Of a stretch of 14,146 bases of DNA, positions 1 to 8,879 are shown in pieces. How positions within the stretch are numbered: position 1 is the stretch's first letter; each line of letters begins with the position of its first letter. The notes under the pieces are model-generated. The model had not been told where the DNA came from and ran no database searches. It saw nothing but the letters and a program-made list of their open reading frames with translations. The position numbers and the translations under genes are program-made. Origin of the DNA: Stephanodiscus triporus (lineage: Eukaryota > Bacillariophyta > Thalassiosirophyceae > Thalassiosirales > Thalassiosiraceae); assembly GCA_036939755.1 (NCBI GenBank), contig JALLAZ010003284.1:1-14146 (forward strand), written 5' to 3'.

Positions 1-2
1 TC

Positions 3-122
3 GACAGGCCTGACTCGGCGATCATCACCGAGCAGGAGGTATCGGAATTGTTACTTCAGGATCCCCCGGACGGCGAAGAAGAGAATCTCAGGGACGATGT
101 TCCGGACTCCACCGAATGCTGA
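3..122 (+). CDS. C-terminal end of an unidentified upstream gene (partial)
   Basis: The reading frame is open from the window edge to a TGA at 120-122 and gives 39 residues of an acidic, hydrophilic tail. It contains the runs SELLLQDPPDGEEEN and DDVPDSTEC. The stretch is GC-rich with a codon composition like the conserved genes nearby, and it is followed by AT-richer sequence carrying an AATAAA at 304-309. That pattern suits the end of a real gene. The tail matches no family I recognise and the rest of the gene lies outside the window. A chance open frame of this length is possible, so the call is moderate. Confidence 0.4.
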   Translation, partial: DRPDSAIITEQEVSELLLQDPPDGEEENLRDDVPDSTEC

Positions 123-727
123 AAGCAAAAAGAAGGGGAATGATGACGAGGGGAATCGTCATCTTCTGCCGGGCGGTTGCTCTTGTGGATCATTCCATTA
201 TACATGCACGAGGAAGAAACTAGGTAACTTCATGATGAGGGACAAAAAGGGGGTCTTGATTTGCGTTGTTTCGTCAACTGCTCGACGGGTGTCACCCACG
301 AGGAATAAATACTGACGGCACCAAAATCATGAGAGTTTTTTGCTACAAATCTTACTTAATCATAAAACTACTTCAATACTCCTGCAATATTTCGCATACG
401 ATAGTCCTGTTTCCAGCTACGGTATTTCATTGGTAATAGAATATTGATGACGAAGGCTCAACAACCAAGAGACGAGAGAAGAGAGGGGACATCGATCGAT
501 CGAGAGACCTTTCTCTTCAGGTGTTGTTTTAGTGTCCAGCCGTTTACCGTACAACACATTAGGTAGATTAGAGTATGTATCGTAAGTAAGCACTTACGTA
601 CTCTAGAGATTTTGGCGGCTCACGAGGACAGACCCCCTTCCCCCCACAACGCGTTAGCTCTTCATCCATCGACGACGATAAGTCATTGATATCTCTCTCT
701 GGTCTAGCAAAATCAACCGTCGCAACC
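123..727. promoter_or_regulatory. Intergenic region with the CCT2 promoter
   Basis: No credible gene lies here; the short ORFs overlapping it lack protein-like features. The left part is probably the 3' UTR of the upstream gene. The right part must hold the CCT2 promoter and 5' leader. Visible elements are a tandem ATCGATCGATCGA tract at 491-503, an imperfect hairpin at 571-603 (arms GAGTA/TACTC and CGTAAG/CTTACG), the palindrome CTCTAGAG at 601-608, and a pyrimidine-rich tract with C runs at about 629-644. No TATA box is obvious at a useful distance from the start codon. Confidence 0.5.
304..309 (+). terminator. Candidate polyadenylation signal AATAAA
   Basis: A canonical AATAAA lies 182 nt after the TGA of the partial gene at the window start. 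It would serve that gene. The hexamer is short and this stretch is AT-rich, so chance occurrence is possible. Confidence 0.3.
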
Positions 728-2901
728 ATGGAGGCAGCATTTATGGATTCAGGAACGACCGTCGACAAGGTGAGTTTGGCTTGGGGCGATTTCAATATTT
801 CGCTTACATTCACATCGTGGCCGTCATTGCCTTCATTCGTCGGAAATCTAATCCTATGCCGTTTCTCCTGCCATATCGACCGTCCCTCCTCTTGCCCTGT
901 CCTTCTCCCCCAATATCGCGCACAGGGCGAGAACGCTCGTCTGTCTTCGTTCATCGGGGCCATCGCCATCGCCGACCTCGTCAAGACGACCCTCGGTCCC
1001 AAGGGCATGGACAAGATACTGCAGCGCATTTCGGAACACGATCAGAGCGTCACCGTCACGAACGACGGCGCGACGATACTGAAGTCGATAAACCTCGACA
1101 ACGCCGCGGCGAAGGTGCTGGTGGACATCGCACGGGTACAGGACGACGAGGTTGGGGATGGGACCACGAGCGTGGCCGTACTCTGCGGAGAGCTGCTGTG
1201 AGTTTTCGATGCGGGGAATCGTGTTTTGGATACTATCTTTTGCATTCTTCGCGACTCATTCCCCCTCCCATTCGAATTTTACCCACCCGCACTAAAAGGC
1301 GCGAGGCCGAGAGTCTAATCAACCAGCGCATCCATCCACAGACGATTGCCGAGGGATGGCGCCTGGCCCGAAAGGCCGCGCGCGACGCGTTGGAGGCGTC
1401 CGCGATCGACAATAGCGCGGACGAGGCCAAATTCCGCGAGGACCTCCTCCGGATCGCGCGGACCACGCTCAGCTCCAAGCTCGTCACGTACGACAAGGAT
1501 TACTTCGCGAATCTCGCGGTCGACGCAGTGATGCGCCTGAAGGGCTCGAACAACCTCGATCACATCCAGGTCCTGAAGAAGCCGGGCGGGCACCTGAGGG
1601 ATTCGTACCTCGAGGAGGGATTCCTACTCGATAAGAAGATCGGCGTCGGTCAGCCGAAGAGGATCGAGAATGCGAAGATCCTGCTCGCCAACACGTCAAT
1701 GGACACGGACAAGATCAAGATATACGGCAGTCGCGTCCGTGTGGATTCCCTGAACAAGGTCGCCGAGATCGAAGAAGCCGAAAAGGTACGTCGTCTTCGT
1801 TCGGATGGGTGGAAGGTCGCGTGCTAGTTCTCGAACGTTCTCAAACCTCAAATCCCCCCCCCTACCCCCCACCTCAAACTGCCTCGGAATTTTTGTTAAT
1901 TTCAATAGGCGCGAATGCGTCAAAAGTGCGAAAAGATCATCGCGCACGGGTGCAATGTGTTCATAAATAGGCAGCTGATTTACAATCTGCCCGAGTCCAT
2001 ATTCACAGAAAACGGTGTGATGGCCATCGAGCACGCCGACTTCGACGGAATCGAGCGTCTGGCGGCCGTGACTGGTGGCGAGGTTGTGAGCACCTTTGAC
2101 AGGCCCGATCTGGTCACGATGGGAGAGTGCGATGTCATCGAGGAGGTACGAGCGCCGCCCGAAAGCGAAAAATTAGTATGACTGTCGTTTTACCCGTCCT
2201 TCGTGAGGAGTCCCCCCCCCACAACTCATCTTTTTGTTTCATTCGCCCGTGTCATGAAGGTCATGATCGGCGAGGATAAGGTGATCCGTCTCGGGGGATG
2301 CAAATCCGGTCAGGCGTGCTCGATCGTCCTCCGGGGCGCATCCTCGCACGTCCTGGACGAGGCCGAGAGGTCGCTCCATGACGCACTGTGCATCCTGACG
2401 GCCACGGTGAAGGAGCCGAGGATCATATGCGGAGGCGGGTGCACGGAGATCCTTATGGCCCAGGCCATCGATCGTCAGGTGGAGTCCACGCCTGGGAAGA
2501 AGGCCCTCGCCATGGCGTCGTTCGCGCGCGCGCTGCGGCAGCTGCCCGCCATCGTGGCGGATAACGGCGGGTACGACTCCGCGGAGCTGGTGACGCAGCT
2601 TCGCGCAGCCCACGCCTCCGGAAAGAGCACTTACGGCCTCGACATGTACAACGGCGCCATTGGCGACATGACCGAGCTCGGAGTCGCAGAGAGCTTCAAG
2701 AGCAAGCTCTGCGTGCTGTTGAGCGCCAGCGAGGCCGCGGAAATGATACTCCGCGTCGATGGTAAGAGCGTGCTCCTATCGAATTATTTCTCATTCAATT
2801 GTATTCGCAAATCGCTGACACAGTTTGTGTTTGTCCCTTGAACCGACTTTCTTTCAATAGATATCATCAAATGTGCTCCCAGGGCGCGTGAGGGTCACTA
2901 A
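728..2901 (+). CDS. CCT2: T-complex protein 1 subunit beta (CCT2), six exons
   Basis: CCT2 is one of eight subunits of the cytosolic group II chaperonin TRiC/CCT, which folds actin, tubulin and many WD40 proteins using ATP. I read the exons as 728-769, 926-1197, 1299-1785, 1909-2145, 2260-2761 and 2861-2901, giving 526 residues (the family is about 530). All five introns are GT-AG (donors GTGAGT, GTGAGT, GTACGT, GTACGA, GTAAGA). Residues 35-46 ([12 protein letters not shown]), 57-69 ([13 protein letters not shown]) and 86-96 ([11 protein letters not shown]) are the three TCP-1 signatures, and GDGTT binds ATP phosphate. HDAL carries Asp387, the position of the catalytic aspartate. GGGCTE (404-409) and [11 protein letters not shown] follow, and the C-terminus [12 protein letters not shown] resembles plant beta subunits. 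The start sits in a good context (A at -3, G at +4), and the short first exon joins directly to the conserved KGENARL segment. Beta rather than another subunit is indicated by the [20 protein letters not shown] block. Confidence 0.96.
770..925 (+). other. CCT2 intron 1 (156 nt, stop-free and a multiple of three)
   Basis: The donor is GTGAGT and the acceptor is CACAG. The intron is phase 0, 52 codons long, and reads through in frame without a stop. Splicing is supported because removal joins VDK to GENARL, the arrangement seen in CCT beta subunits, whereas retention inserts 52 residues of no recognisable family. The other four introns either break frame or contain in-frame stops. Confidence 0.85.
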
Positions 2902-2992
2902 GGTCGAGTCTTGGTTGCCATTGCGTGAGAGAGCTGTTTTGTGATTGCCAATTGAGGAAGGGGTCATAGCTTGGATGCCAGGGTCCTATGAG

Positions 2993-2998
2993 AATAAA
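2993..2998 (+). terminator. Candidate polyadenylation signal of CCT2
   Basis: An AATAAA hexamer lies 92 nt after the CCT2 stop codon, a normal spacing for a 3' UTR signal. No other canonical hexamer is closer to the stop. Confidence 0.4.
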
Positions 2999-3408
2999 GT
3001 AGGGGGCACTGCTTGGAGTGATAGTAAAAGGAGACTTGTGAGTTGCATCGACAGCAAGAAAGCAAACAAAAAGCCAGCAATAAGAGCACAAGAAAATGCA
3101 TGATGTACATTAGAGTCATTCTCTAAAATTACTACTGCCAAATCAACAACACGGAAATCTTGAAAATACAAGCATGAATAACATTATTATTCTCATTAGA
3201 GTAAAATGTAGGGCGAAGACCCATGCCATACCTCAACGTGACCCAGTCATGGTTTCACAATCCCAAGAATTGGGATGATCGGGAGGGAATATTTGATTGA
3301 ACATTAGATAAACTTGTAGGGAACGAGCAATTTTACTTAACTGTCATACAACTTTTCACTTTTCAGCCACTGGAGCCATAATAATCCTCTGTTGGCTCAT
3401 CACTGTGA

Positions 3409-3693
3409 TTTTGCTCATGTGGCTCCAGACCTTGGCTCGCTAGCATCCAAAACTATCGCGTTGACTCCCCGGGTAAACTCGCTCACTGCCATGCCCAACT
3501 TCCAATCCTTGTGACCGCAACCCATCCAGATAAACTTGGGCCTAACTCGCATGATACCTGGTATGGATTTGTCAAGCATGCCGAAGGGGGAAACGCCGTT
3601 GTGCCCATACCTGTTGAGCTTCGCCGATGTCTCCTCCGGCGCGAGATGACCAGGGTTGAATTGCCTAGGAAATGGGGGTCGCAGGCCCTGTAA
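3409..3693 (+). pseudogene. Unassigned open frame, possible gene or transposon remnant
   Basis: A 95-codon frame is open from after a TGA at 3406-3408 to a TAA at 3691-3693, with no ATG near its beginning. The translation is protein-like in its second half, with segments such as HPDKLGPNSHDTWYGFVKH and VPIPVELRRCLLRREMTR. I do not recognise a domain. The absence of a start, the transposon-rich setting and the isolation from splice sites suggest a fragment of a decayed element or gene. It could also be chance. Confidence 0.25.
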
Positions 3694-3903
3694 TTCTGAT
3701 GCAAGCTTCTTAACGTTTATGCTCTCGACTTATTGGATGATGATTAGGTAATATCTCAAGTTGGTAGGGTTGGCACCCCTGCTACCGCCATGCCAACGTA
3801 CACGGTCGTGGCTTTGGCGGCGGCTGTGGCTTCGGCGGCGGTCATGGCGTTAGGGGGGAATATAGTAAAGTTGGATGGTAGCATGCAAGAGCAGGGGTGG
3901 CGC

Positions 3904-4883
3904 CTTGGCTGGTAATGTCAGCGTCGTGTCGGGAATTTCCCCCCCCCCAAAACAACAGACACGCCGACATGTCAGCGCCATGTCGCGGACATGACACAGA
4001 CCATGTCGGCAACATTGAGCCGTGTTGGCTCCTCAGATGCAGTGTCAATGTCGTGTCAGCATGACGATTACCCGACATGTTTGCACATGTCGGCAAAAAA
4101 ACTACATATAGTAGTACTATGATATTATGCAACAATCAAATAATACAATGCAGCGGTGGCCTTGGGAGATGGCGGCAGCGCGATGGCATTTGGGGAGGCA
4201 TGTTGGGCGGCCATTGAAGGTAGTGGCAGTGCTGGGCCGCGGCGAAAGATGAGTGACAAGGGCGTCGACGTCGACATCGTGCGATGAGAGGAGAGGTTGA
4301 CAACAAGTAATTTACAATGCCGTGACAATGAGATGCAATGGGATGACGCACAATCAAACAAAGTGGGCATGACGAGATGTGTCAGGGGGCATGATACAAC
4401 TACGAGGCGAGGCGAGACGTGACAACGCGATGATTCGACGACGACAAGATGAGAGGGACGACAAGAGACAAGATGCAGTGAACAACATGGCGTGGCAACA
4501 GGACGGGACGCAATGACAAGGGGCAGAGAGACAATGCAACAACCAACCAGACAAACAACAAACAAAGCGGGTGCGATGTGAGGCGACGACACCGGAGGCG
4601 GCGACGTGAGGAGGCGTTCTCGAGGTGTTGTTCGTTGTTCGTCGTGCGCATTTGCGGTCCTCTTTTTTTTGAGTTGGCGGTGTGTACAATAGGTACTTTC
4701 AACGTAGGAATTAGATCTACCTACCCACAAATATCGTCTGTTCGTGGTCCGTCAATGTCAGGAAATAGCAACACAAAAGTGTGCCAACACAGTAAAAACC
4801 ATGTCGCCAAAATTGGCCTGTCGGGGCAAAATTTGGCGACATTTCGCCTTGTCGCCGACATGTCGCCAACATTTCCAGCCAAG
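3904..4883. mobile_element. Putative non-autonomous DNA transposon with ~29-bp diverged TIRs and subterminal repeats
   Basis: The left end begins CTTGGCTGG at 3904, and the right end, read on the minus strand, begins with the same nine bases (4883 down to 4875). The two ends stay alignable over 29 positions with 24 matches, ending in TGTCGG on both sides. Each end carries many copies of an ATGTCGGC/ATGTCAGC-like motif: about eight between 3914 and 4093 and about six between 4799 and 4867. These include a perfect 9-bp hairpin CCGACATGT/ACATGTCGG (4072-4093) and an 11-bp hairpin ATGTCGCCAAA/TTTGGCGACAT (4801-4842). Subterminal motif clusters like these bind transposase in several DNA transposon superfamilies. 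No transposase is encoded. I see no target-site duplication, so the superfamily is unknown and the exact ends are uncertain. Confidence 0.55.
4380..4640. repeat. T-depleted, cryptically repetitive tract inside the TIR element
   Basis: The plus strand is built from irregular GACGACAAG, ACAAGAGACAAG and AACAACAA-like units. In 4441-4560 I count only 7 T in 120 bases. Because stop codons on the minus strand require T on the plus strand in most contexts, the tract leaves several overlapping minus-strand frames open, which explains the long minus-strand ORFs here without any coding role. Confidence 0.55.
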
Positions 4884-4945
4884 CTCTCTCTCAGCCATTT
4901 TCTTGTCCCAATCTTGAGGGTTTTAATGCTCCTCTCTTCTTTTCA

Positions 4946-6438
4946 ATGGGGGTCTCAGTCAAATCTGGTGTGCTTTCCCCCCTTACTTCAAGGGACTTTC
5001 ATCCATTCCGAGGGGGCTCCCCACGCAGGGACTACATCTTGACCCAACGCTTGTCATTGGAATCAACTCATTTGCCTTCCAGCAGTGCATCCACCACATC
5101 ATCCATCCCACGTTCTATGGTCCCCACCTCAGTGGACTCATTCGAAACTGTTCCCTCTGTTGTTCAGACTCTCTCCCTTGTTCGGACTCCATTCAAATCA
5201 TCTGATTCAATTCTAACGATCAAGGACAAGCCGTCGGACATGGGGATCAAGCCGTCGAACATGGGGATCAAGCCCATTACTGACAAGGACAGTTGGACAG
5301 ATGCGAAGATTATTAATGCGTGTCTTTGTCGGGCTCCCTACTGGCCCGGGGAATAGAAGCAACTGATTACTACGGACGAGAACACTGCAGCCAGTGTGTG
5401 GTGGGAGGAGGTCATCGCCTTCTATTGCAAGCCCCCGGTCTCTAATCTTTTCATTGAGGAGAGTCGCTTCGATGGTAAAGTGTTTGAAATGATTGCCCAC
5501 ATTGACCAACATTCTACCCATCCGGCACGGTTGATTCGCTTGGGTACATCTTTGACCTCATTGATATTAAACAATCGGACCAGGAGTCAGTAATTACTCT
5601 CAAAGCTCAGTTTTTGAAGATATTCAGCGCATTGAAAATGGGGGGTATCAGTATTGACTCGGCCCTTCAAGTGGGTTTTATGCTCCGCGCATTACTCCAA
5701 AGGTATCAGGCGGTGGTCCAGGAATTCCGCCTTGGCCGTCATTCCCTCTCAGCGGCCTCCCTTCAGACAGTTGTGGAGCAGCAGTGTACGAATTATGACA
5801 AGGATCTGTGGAAGGGACCAGTTGGTAAAGACGGTAATGCCGCTGGGTCCAAAGGGGAGAGTCCTTATGATGCACTCTCTGCCAAGTCCTTCAACTATCA
5901 CTTTGGCCGATGGAAGAAAGCTCGTAAAGAGCAGAAGGGCAACTGCATGATCTGTTTCGATACTGCCCAGAACAAACACAACACTGGTGACTGCCCTGTT
6001 TTGAAGAATCTTGATTTCAAGATCTACAAGCACACTCCATCGGATAACCCCCACGAGGCGGCCTCCCGTGTTGTGACCAAAATACCTCAATCTCCTGCCT
6101 TGCCGGCCCCGGCCCCAGCACCGCCCCCAGTATCCAGCGATTCGCAGGCAGGGTCCATGGTAGCTCCTGGGGCATTCTCCGCAGTGACAGAATATGATTC
6201 CGGGGACAAGTTTGACTATGAGGGGAAATCAGCCGGTGTGATGTATGTGAATAAACCTAAGCAGCTGTCTTTTGCATACCCGCCAGCATCTTGCTCCCAC
6301 ACCACACTAACACTAGATCACGACATAGTTGCTCAACCTGACAAGGTCATAGGGAGTTCTATTCAAGATGGTATGGGGGGCCAGCACACATCCGGGACAG
6401 TATCCGCATCTCACACAACTCAGGATCCTAGGGTGTGA
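4946..6438 (+). pseudogene. Copia gag, broken by one stop and one frameshift
   Basis: Gag forms the retroelement particle and binds its RNA. The frame starting at the ATG at 4946 is open to a TAG at 5354-5356, continues in the same frame past it (TAASVWWEEVIAFY...), then loses one base near 5510. The downstream frame runs on to a TGA at 6436-6438. A zinc knuckle lies at about 5944-5994 with spacing C-x2-C-x7-H-x4-C, wider before the His than the usual x4. A Pro/Ala-rich stretch follows at about 6100-6130. The N-terminal part contains an in-frame 21-bp tandem duplication at 5228-5269 giving KPSDMGI KPSNMGI. The breaks make it non-functional as a single protein. Confidence 0.75.
5228..5269 (+). 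repeat. 21-bp in-frame tandem duplication within gag
   Basis: Two adjacent copies of a 21-bp unit beginning AAGCCGTCG differ at a single base (G or A in GGACAT/GAACAT). Each encodes seven residues, KPSDMGI and KPSNMGI, and the next codons begin KP again. The unit length preserves the frame. Confidence 0.85.
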
Positions 6439-7308
6439 ATACCATCTACCCCCCCAAAATGGTTCTTTCTCTACTGGCAAATCCTCTCGCTGGTTCCACT
6501 GCATCCGCACCACGTGGCTCTTCTTCCACACGCACATCTCTTGTGGTTGCTGACACGGGTGCTTCCGACCACATGCTCCCAGTCAAATTGGCATTTATTT
6601 CATACCAAACCGTCACAGGTTGACGGGTACACATGAGCAATAATTCCTTTGCGCCTATTGCTGGGCACGGCACGGCTATTATTTCAATCAATGGGAAGAA
6701 GATACTTATTCACGACTGTCTACACGTCCCTGACCTTCGTAACCCACTCTACAGTCTCCGTGCACATCAACGCCAACACGGTTGCAGTTTTATTGGAATG
6801 TTCGGACTCGGTATGCACATCTTCTTCCAATCGTTCATTACAGAGGTGGACATGGCCACGGACTGTCACTTGCTATATGTCCCCGTTGGTCGAATGGCAG
6901 CTTTCGAACTTGGATTATGTCCAACCTAAGTCCGCCCCACACAAACTTGTCCATGCAAAGGCGGTGACTACGCAGTCTGTTCCGACCCCTGCTATAATCG
7001 AGCCCAATGATATATCCTTTGCATCCCACTGGCCTAAACGGCCACCGTTGCCTCCACACACTACATTGGATATGACCCTTTTGCCTCCGTCAACATTCAC
7101 CAAGAGTCTCAAAGACCTGGACCGTGAGGAGCTCATCAGCCGACTGTACTCCCTTACCTTGCAACAAGATCGGACTTCCACGCCGGCCACCACAGCTCCT
7201 CTGGAGTGTATGTCTTCCGAGGACATTGTCTTGAATCTACATCACTTGGACAAACCTCCGCCCCCGATTTGCCCTTGTGATGCCCCCAACGCATCGGATA
7301 ACAAATAA
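6435..7308 (+). pseudogene. Copia aspartic protease and linker, broken
   Basis: The protease cleaves the retroelement polyprotein. Frame 6435 onward reads into VADTGASDHMLPVK with the catalytic Asp codon at 6552-6554 in the retropepsin DTGA signature, typical of copia. A TGA at 6621-6623 interrupts it; the same frame resumes and continues through HDCLHVPDLRNPLYSL, a segment common just after copia proteases, to a stop at 6927-6929. Before that stop the homologous frame shifts by one and continues as a Pro/Thr/His-rich linker to a TAA at 7306-7308. It overlaps the end of gag by one codon in a different frame, so original expression may have used one frame or frameshifting; decay hides which. 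Confidence 0.75.
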
Positions 7309-7309
7309 T

Positions 7310-8388
7310 AAATATCATTTCACTGCCAAGGAGTTACACCGTTTGACGGGATGCTGCCAATTCCACAATTATTGCCATCTTGTTCACACACTGAAGGATG
7401 GATGATTTCTGGACAATGGGGAGTTTCCAGTCTCCATTGGAGCCTACACGACTTTTCCTAAAGCTCCACGTGGCAAGCTTCTTGACCATACTTTGTATAA
7501 ATTCCTCAACATAGTCCATATTGATATTGCGTTCGGCAACTGTATGTCCGTTGGGGGTTATAAATATGCCCTCATCTTTGTGGATCGGGCGACCCGTTTC
7601 AATTAGTGCTTTGGGCTCAAATTGCTTCATCACAAGGATATCTTATCAGCATTTCTTGCCTTTGTGCTGAGGCTGGAAATCTCGCCCATCAGGTTTGATG
7701 TGATCACGATGAGAAACTCTTTGGTAGTCACATTTGGTCGATCCTGCATCTTGAACGTTCCTCCATCATATCTAGCCCAGCTGGATGCCAGTCCGCTAAT
7801 GGTCGGGTAGAATCTTACTGGAAAATCATGGTTCATATGTCCCGCGCTTACCTCACAGAGAAACAGATGCCTCGGACCTTCTGGTACTATGCCATTAAAC
7901 ATGCCATGCAAATGATGAATATGATCCCAGGTTGTTACAACAACAAGCTCGCCTCTCTGTTTATGTTGGTTCATGGTGTGCACCCGGACCCAAGAACTTG
8001 GCTTCCAATTTTCTCTCTCTGCTATTTCCATCACGAGAAAGACAGCAACGCCTCACATTCCAAGAACCAAGCCCACACACTTGATGGTATTATCCTTCTT
8101 GGGCAATCACCTACATCTAATGCCATCCTGGTATACAATCCCTGTTACCAACAATACTACGAGCCGGATAGCTACAAACTCGATCCCTATTGTTTACCTT
8201 TGTCGGTTTATCCTACTATAATTTATGACGGTGGCATATTCGCCCCCTTCCACCATGGGGAGACCTCGTCGATCAGCAAACCATACCCCCCCGGGTACCG
8301 GTATCGTGGAACTGAGTCCAGCAACAATGACATTCTCCGCTTGGGCACCGTTGTTGACATTCCCATGGATCCTAAATCACAAATGTAA
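7310..8388 (+). pseudogene. Copia integrase, broken by two stops and a frameshift
   Basis: Integrase inserts the element cDNA into the host genome. The gag-pre-integrase segment (AKELHRLTGCCQFHNYCHLVHT) starts near 7325. A TGA follows at 7403-7405, then the core with HIDIAFGNCMSVGGYKYALIFVDRATR, where the Asp of HID is the first catalytic residue. A TAG at 7604-7606 follows. Between about 7660 and 7820 the frame shifts, breaking the region of the second catalytic Asp. The final frame carries NGRVESYW, where Glu is the third catalytic residue, and runs to a TAA after MDPKSQM. Both stops fall where Trp would fit (TGG to TGA or TAG), which is inference. No reverse transcriptase follows. Confidence 0.8.
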
Positions 8389-8879
8389 CCAAAAGCGACA
8401 ATTTACAGCCACCTTTTTCTGGAGCATAGCATTGGCATAAGTTAGTGACAGACCAAAACATATATTTTCTACTTTTTTACTCTAGAAAAGACAACTGTAT
8501 TAACACTAACTCACATATGTCATGGCCATTAGTCAGGTAAGGCAATCATAGATTACCTGTCGTGCTCATTGCTACTACAGTGTGGGGCAGAGCAGGAAGA
8601 CAGGAACACGTACAGGAGAAATGCGCAGGTCCCACTCCAGTGCATGAAAGCCCCAGATTGTGCCGGCTGGCGGGAATGGAAAGACATGGTTGGGTGTTGG
8701 GTGTTTGCAAAATACAAACTGACTAGTCAAGGATCATACTAAGCCCACCATGTGGGGGTTCAAATCCAGGACCGGAGCTCCTTAGAGCATTAATCTAACC
8801 CCACTCCGCCAGGGCAAATCACGCTATGTACTGACAGTTGCAACAACCATGAGACAACTCCTCTTCATTCAGGCGGATT
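8389..8879. other. Non-coding sequence after the copia relic
   Basis: No gene, LTR or reverse transcriptase remnant is visible. A B-box-like string GGTTCAAATCC occurs at 8757-8767, but the flanking bases do not fold into a tRNA T-arm of five pairs and no A box sits at the right distance. The sequence may be unrelated filler or the remains of a lost element. Confidence 0.5.

Larger units (their letters stand above)
2902..3903. other. CCT2 3' flank and non-coding sequence with an ORF remnant
   Basis: After the CCT2 3' UTR this stretch holds no recognisable gene. A 9-bp inverted repeat (CTGGAGCCA at 3370-3378, TGGCTCCAG at 3420-3428) and a 10-bp pair (CACCCCTGCT at 3774-3783, its complement at 3890-3899) are visible. 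An 18-bp direct repeat of the form GTGGCTTYGGCGGCGGYY occurs twice at about 3809-3845. An ATG-initiated 41-codon frame at 3790-3915 overlaps that repeat and is not credible as a gene. The unassigned open frame at 3409-3693 is listed separately. Confidence 0.5.
4946..8388 (+). mobile_element. Degenerate Ty1/copia retrotransposon, truncated (gag-PR-INT without RT)
   Basis: The domains run in the order gag with zinc knuckle, aspartic protease (DTGASDHM), gag-pre-integrase (KELHRLTGC) and integrase (HIDIAFG, then NGRVESYW). Integrase before reverse transcriptase is the Ty1/copia order. No reverse transcriptase or RNase H motif is visible between 8388 and the next gene, and I found no pair of direct repeats that could be LTRs, so the copy is truncated at its 3' side and probably at its 5' side. 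At least four in-frame stops and three frameshifts show that it is dead. The protease and integrase style resembles copia elements known from diatoms (established knowledge, not searched here). The left edge is taken at the first gag ATG; the true element edge is unknown. Confidence 0.85.

Noticed and set aside
686..727. N-terminal extension of CCT2 upstream of ATG 728
   Set aside because: No in-frame ATG lies upstream in the open stretch, and ATG 728 has a strong initiation context and a suitable length.
3790..3915. 41-codon ORF MPTYTVVALAAAVASAAV...
   Set aside because: The signal-peptide look comes from a GCG/GCT direct repeat; the frame is short and runs into the TIR element.
4125..4730. 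201-residue minus-strand ORF and overlapping minus-strand ORFs
   Set aside because: All lie in the T-poor tract, where several minus-strand frames are open together. The translations are Ser/His/Cys/Arg-rich with no domain, as expected from composition.
8757..8767. tRNA or SINE B box (GGTTCAAATCC)
   Set aside because: The T-stem pairs only at the innermost two positions, no acceptor stem forms, and the nearest A-box-like string is about 33 nt upstream, too close.
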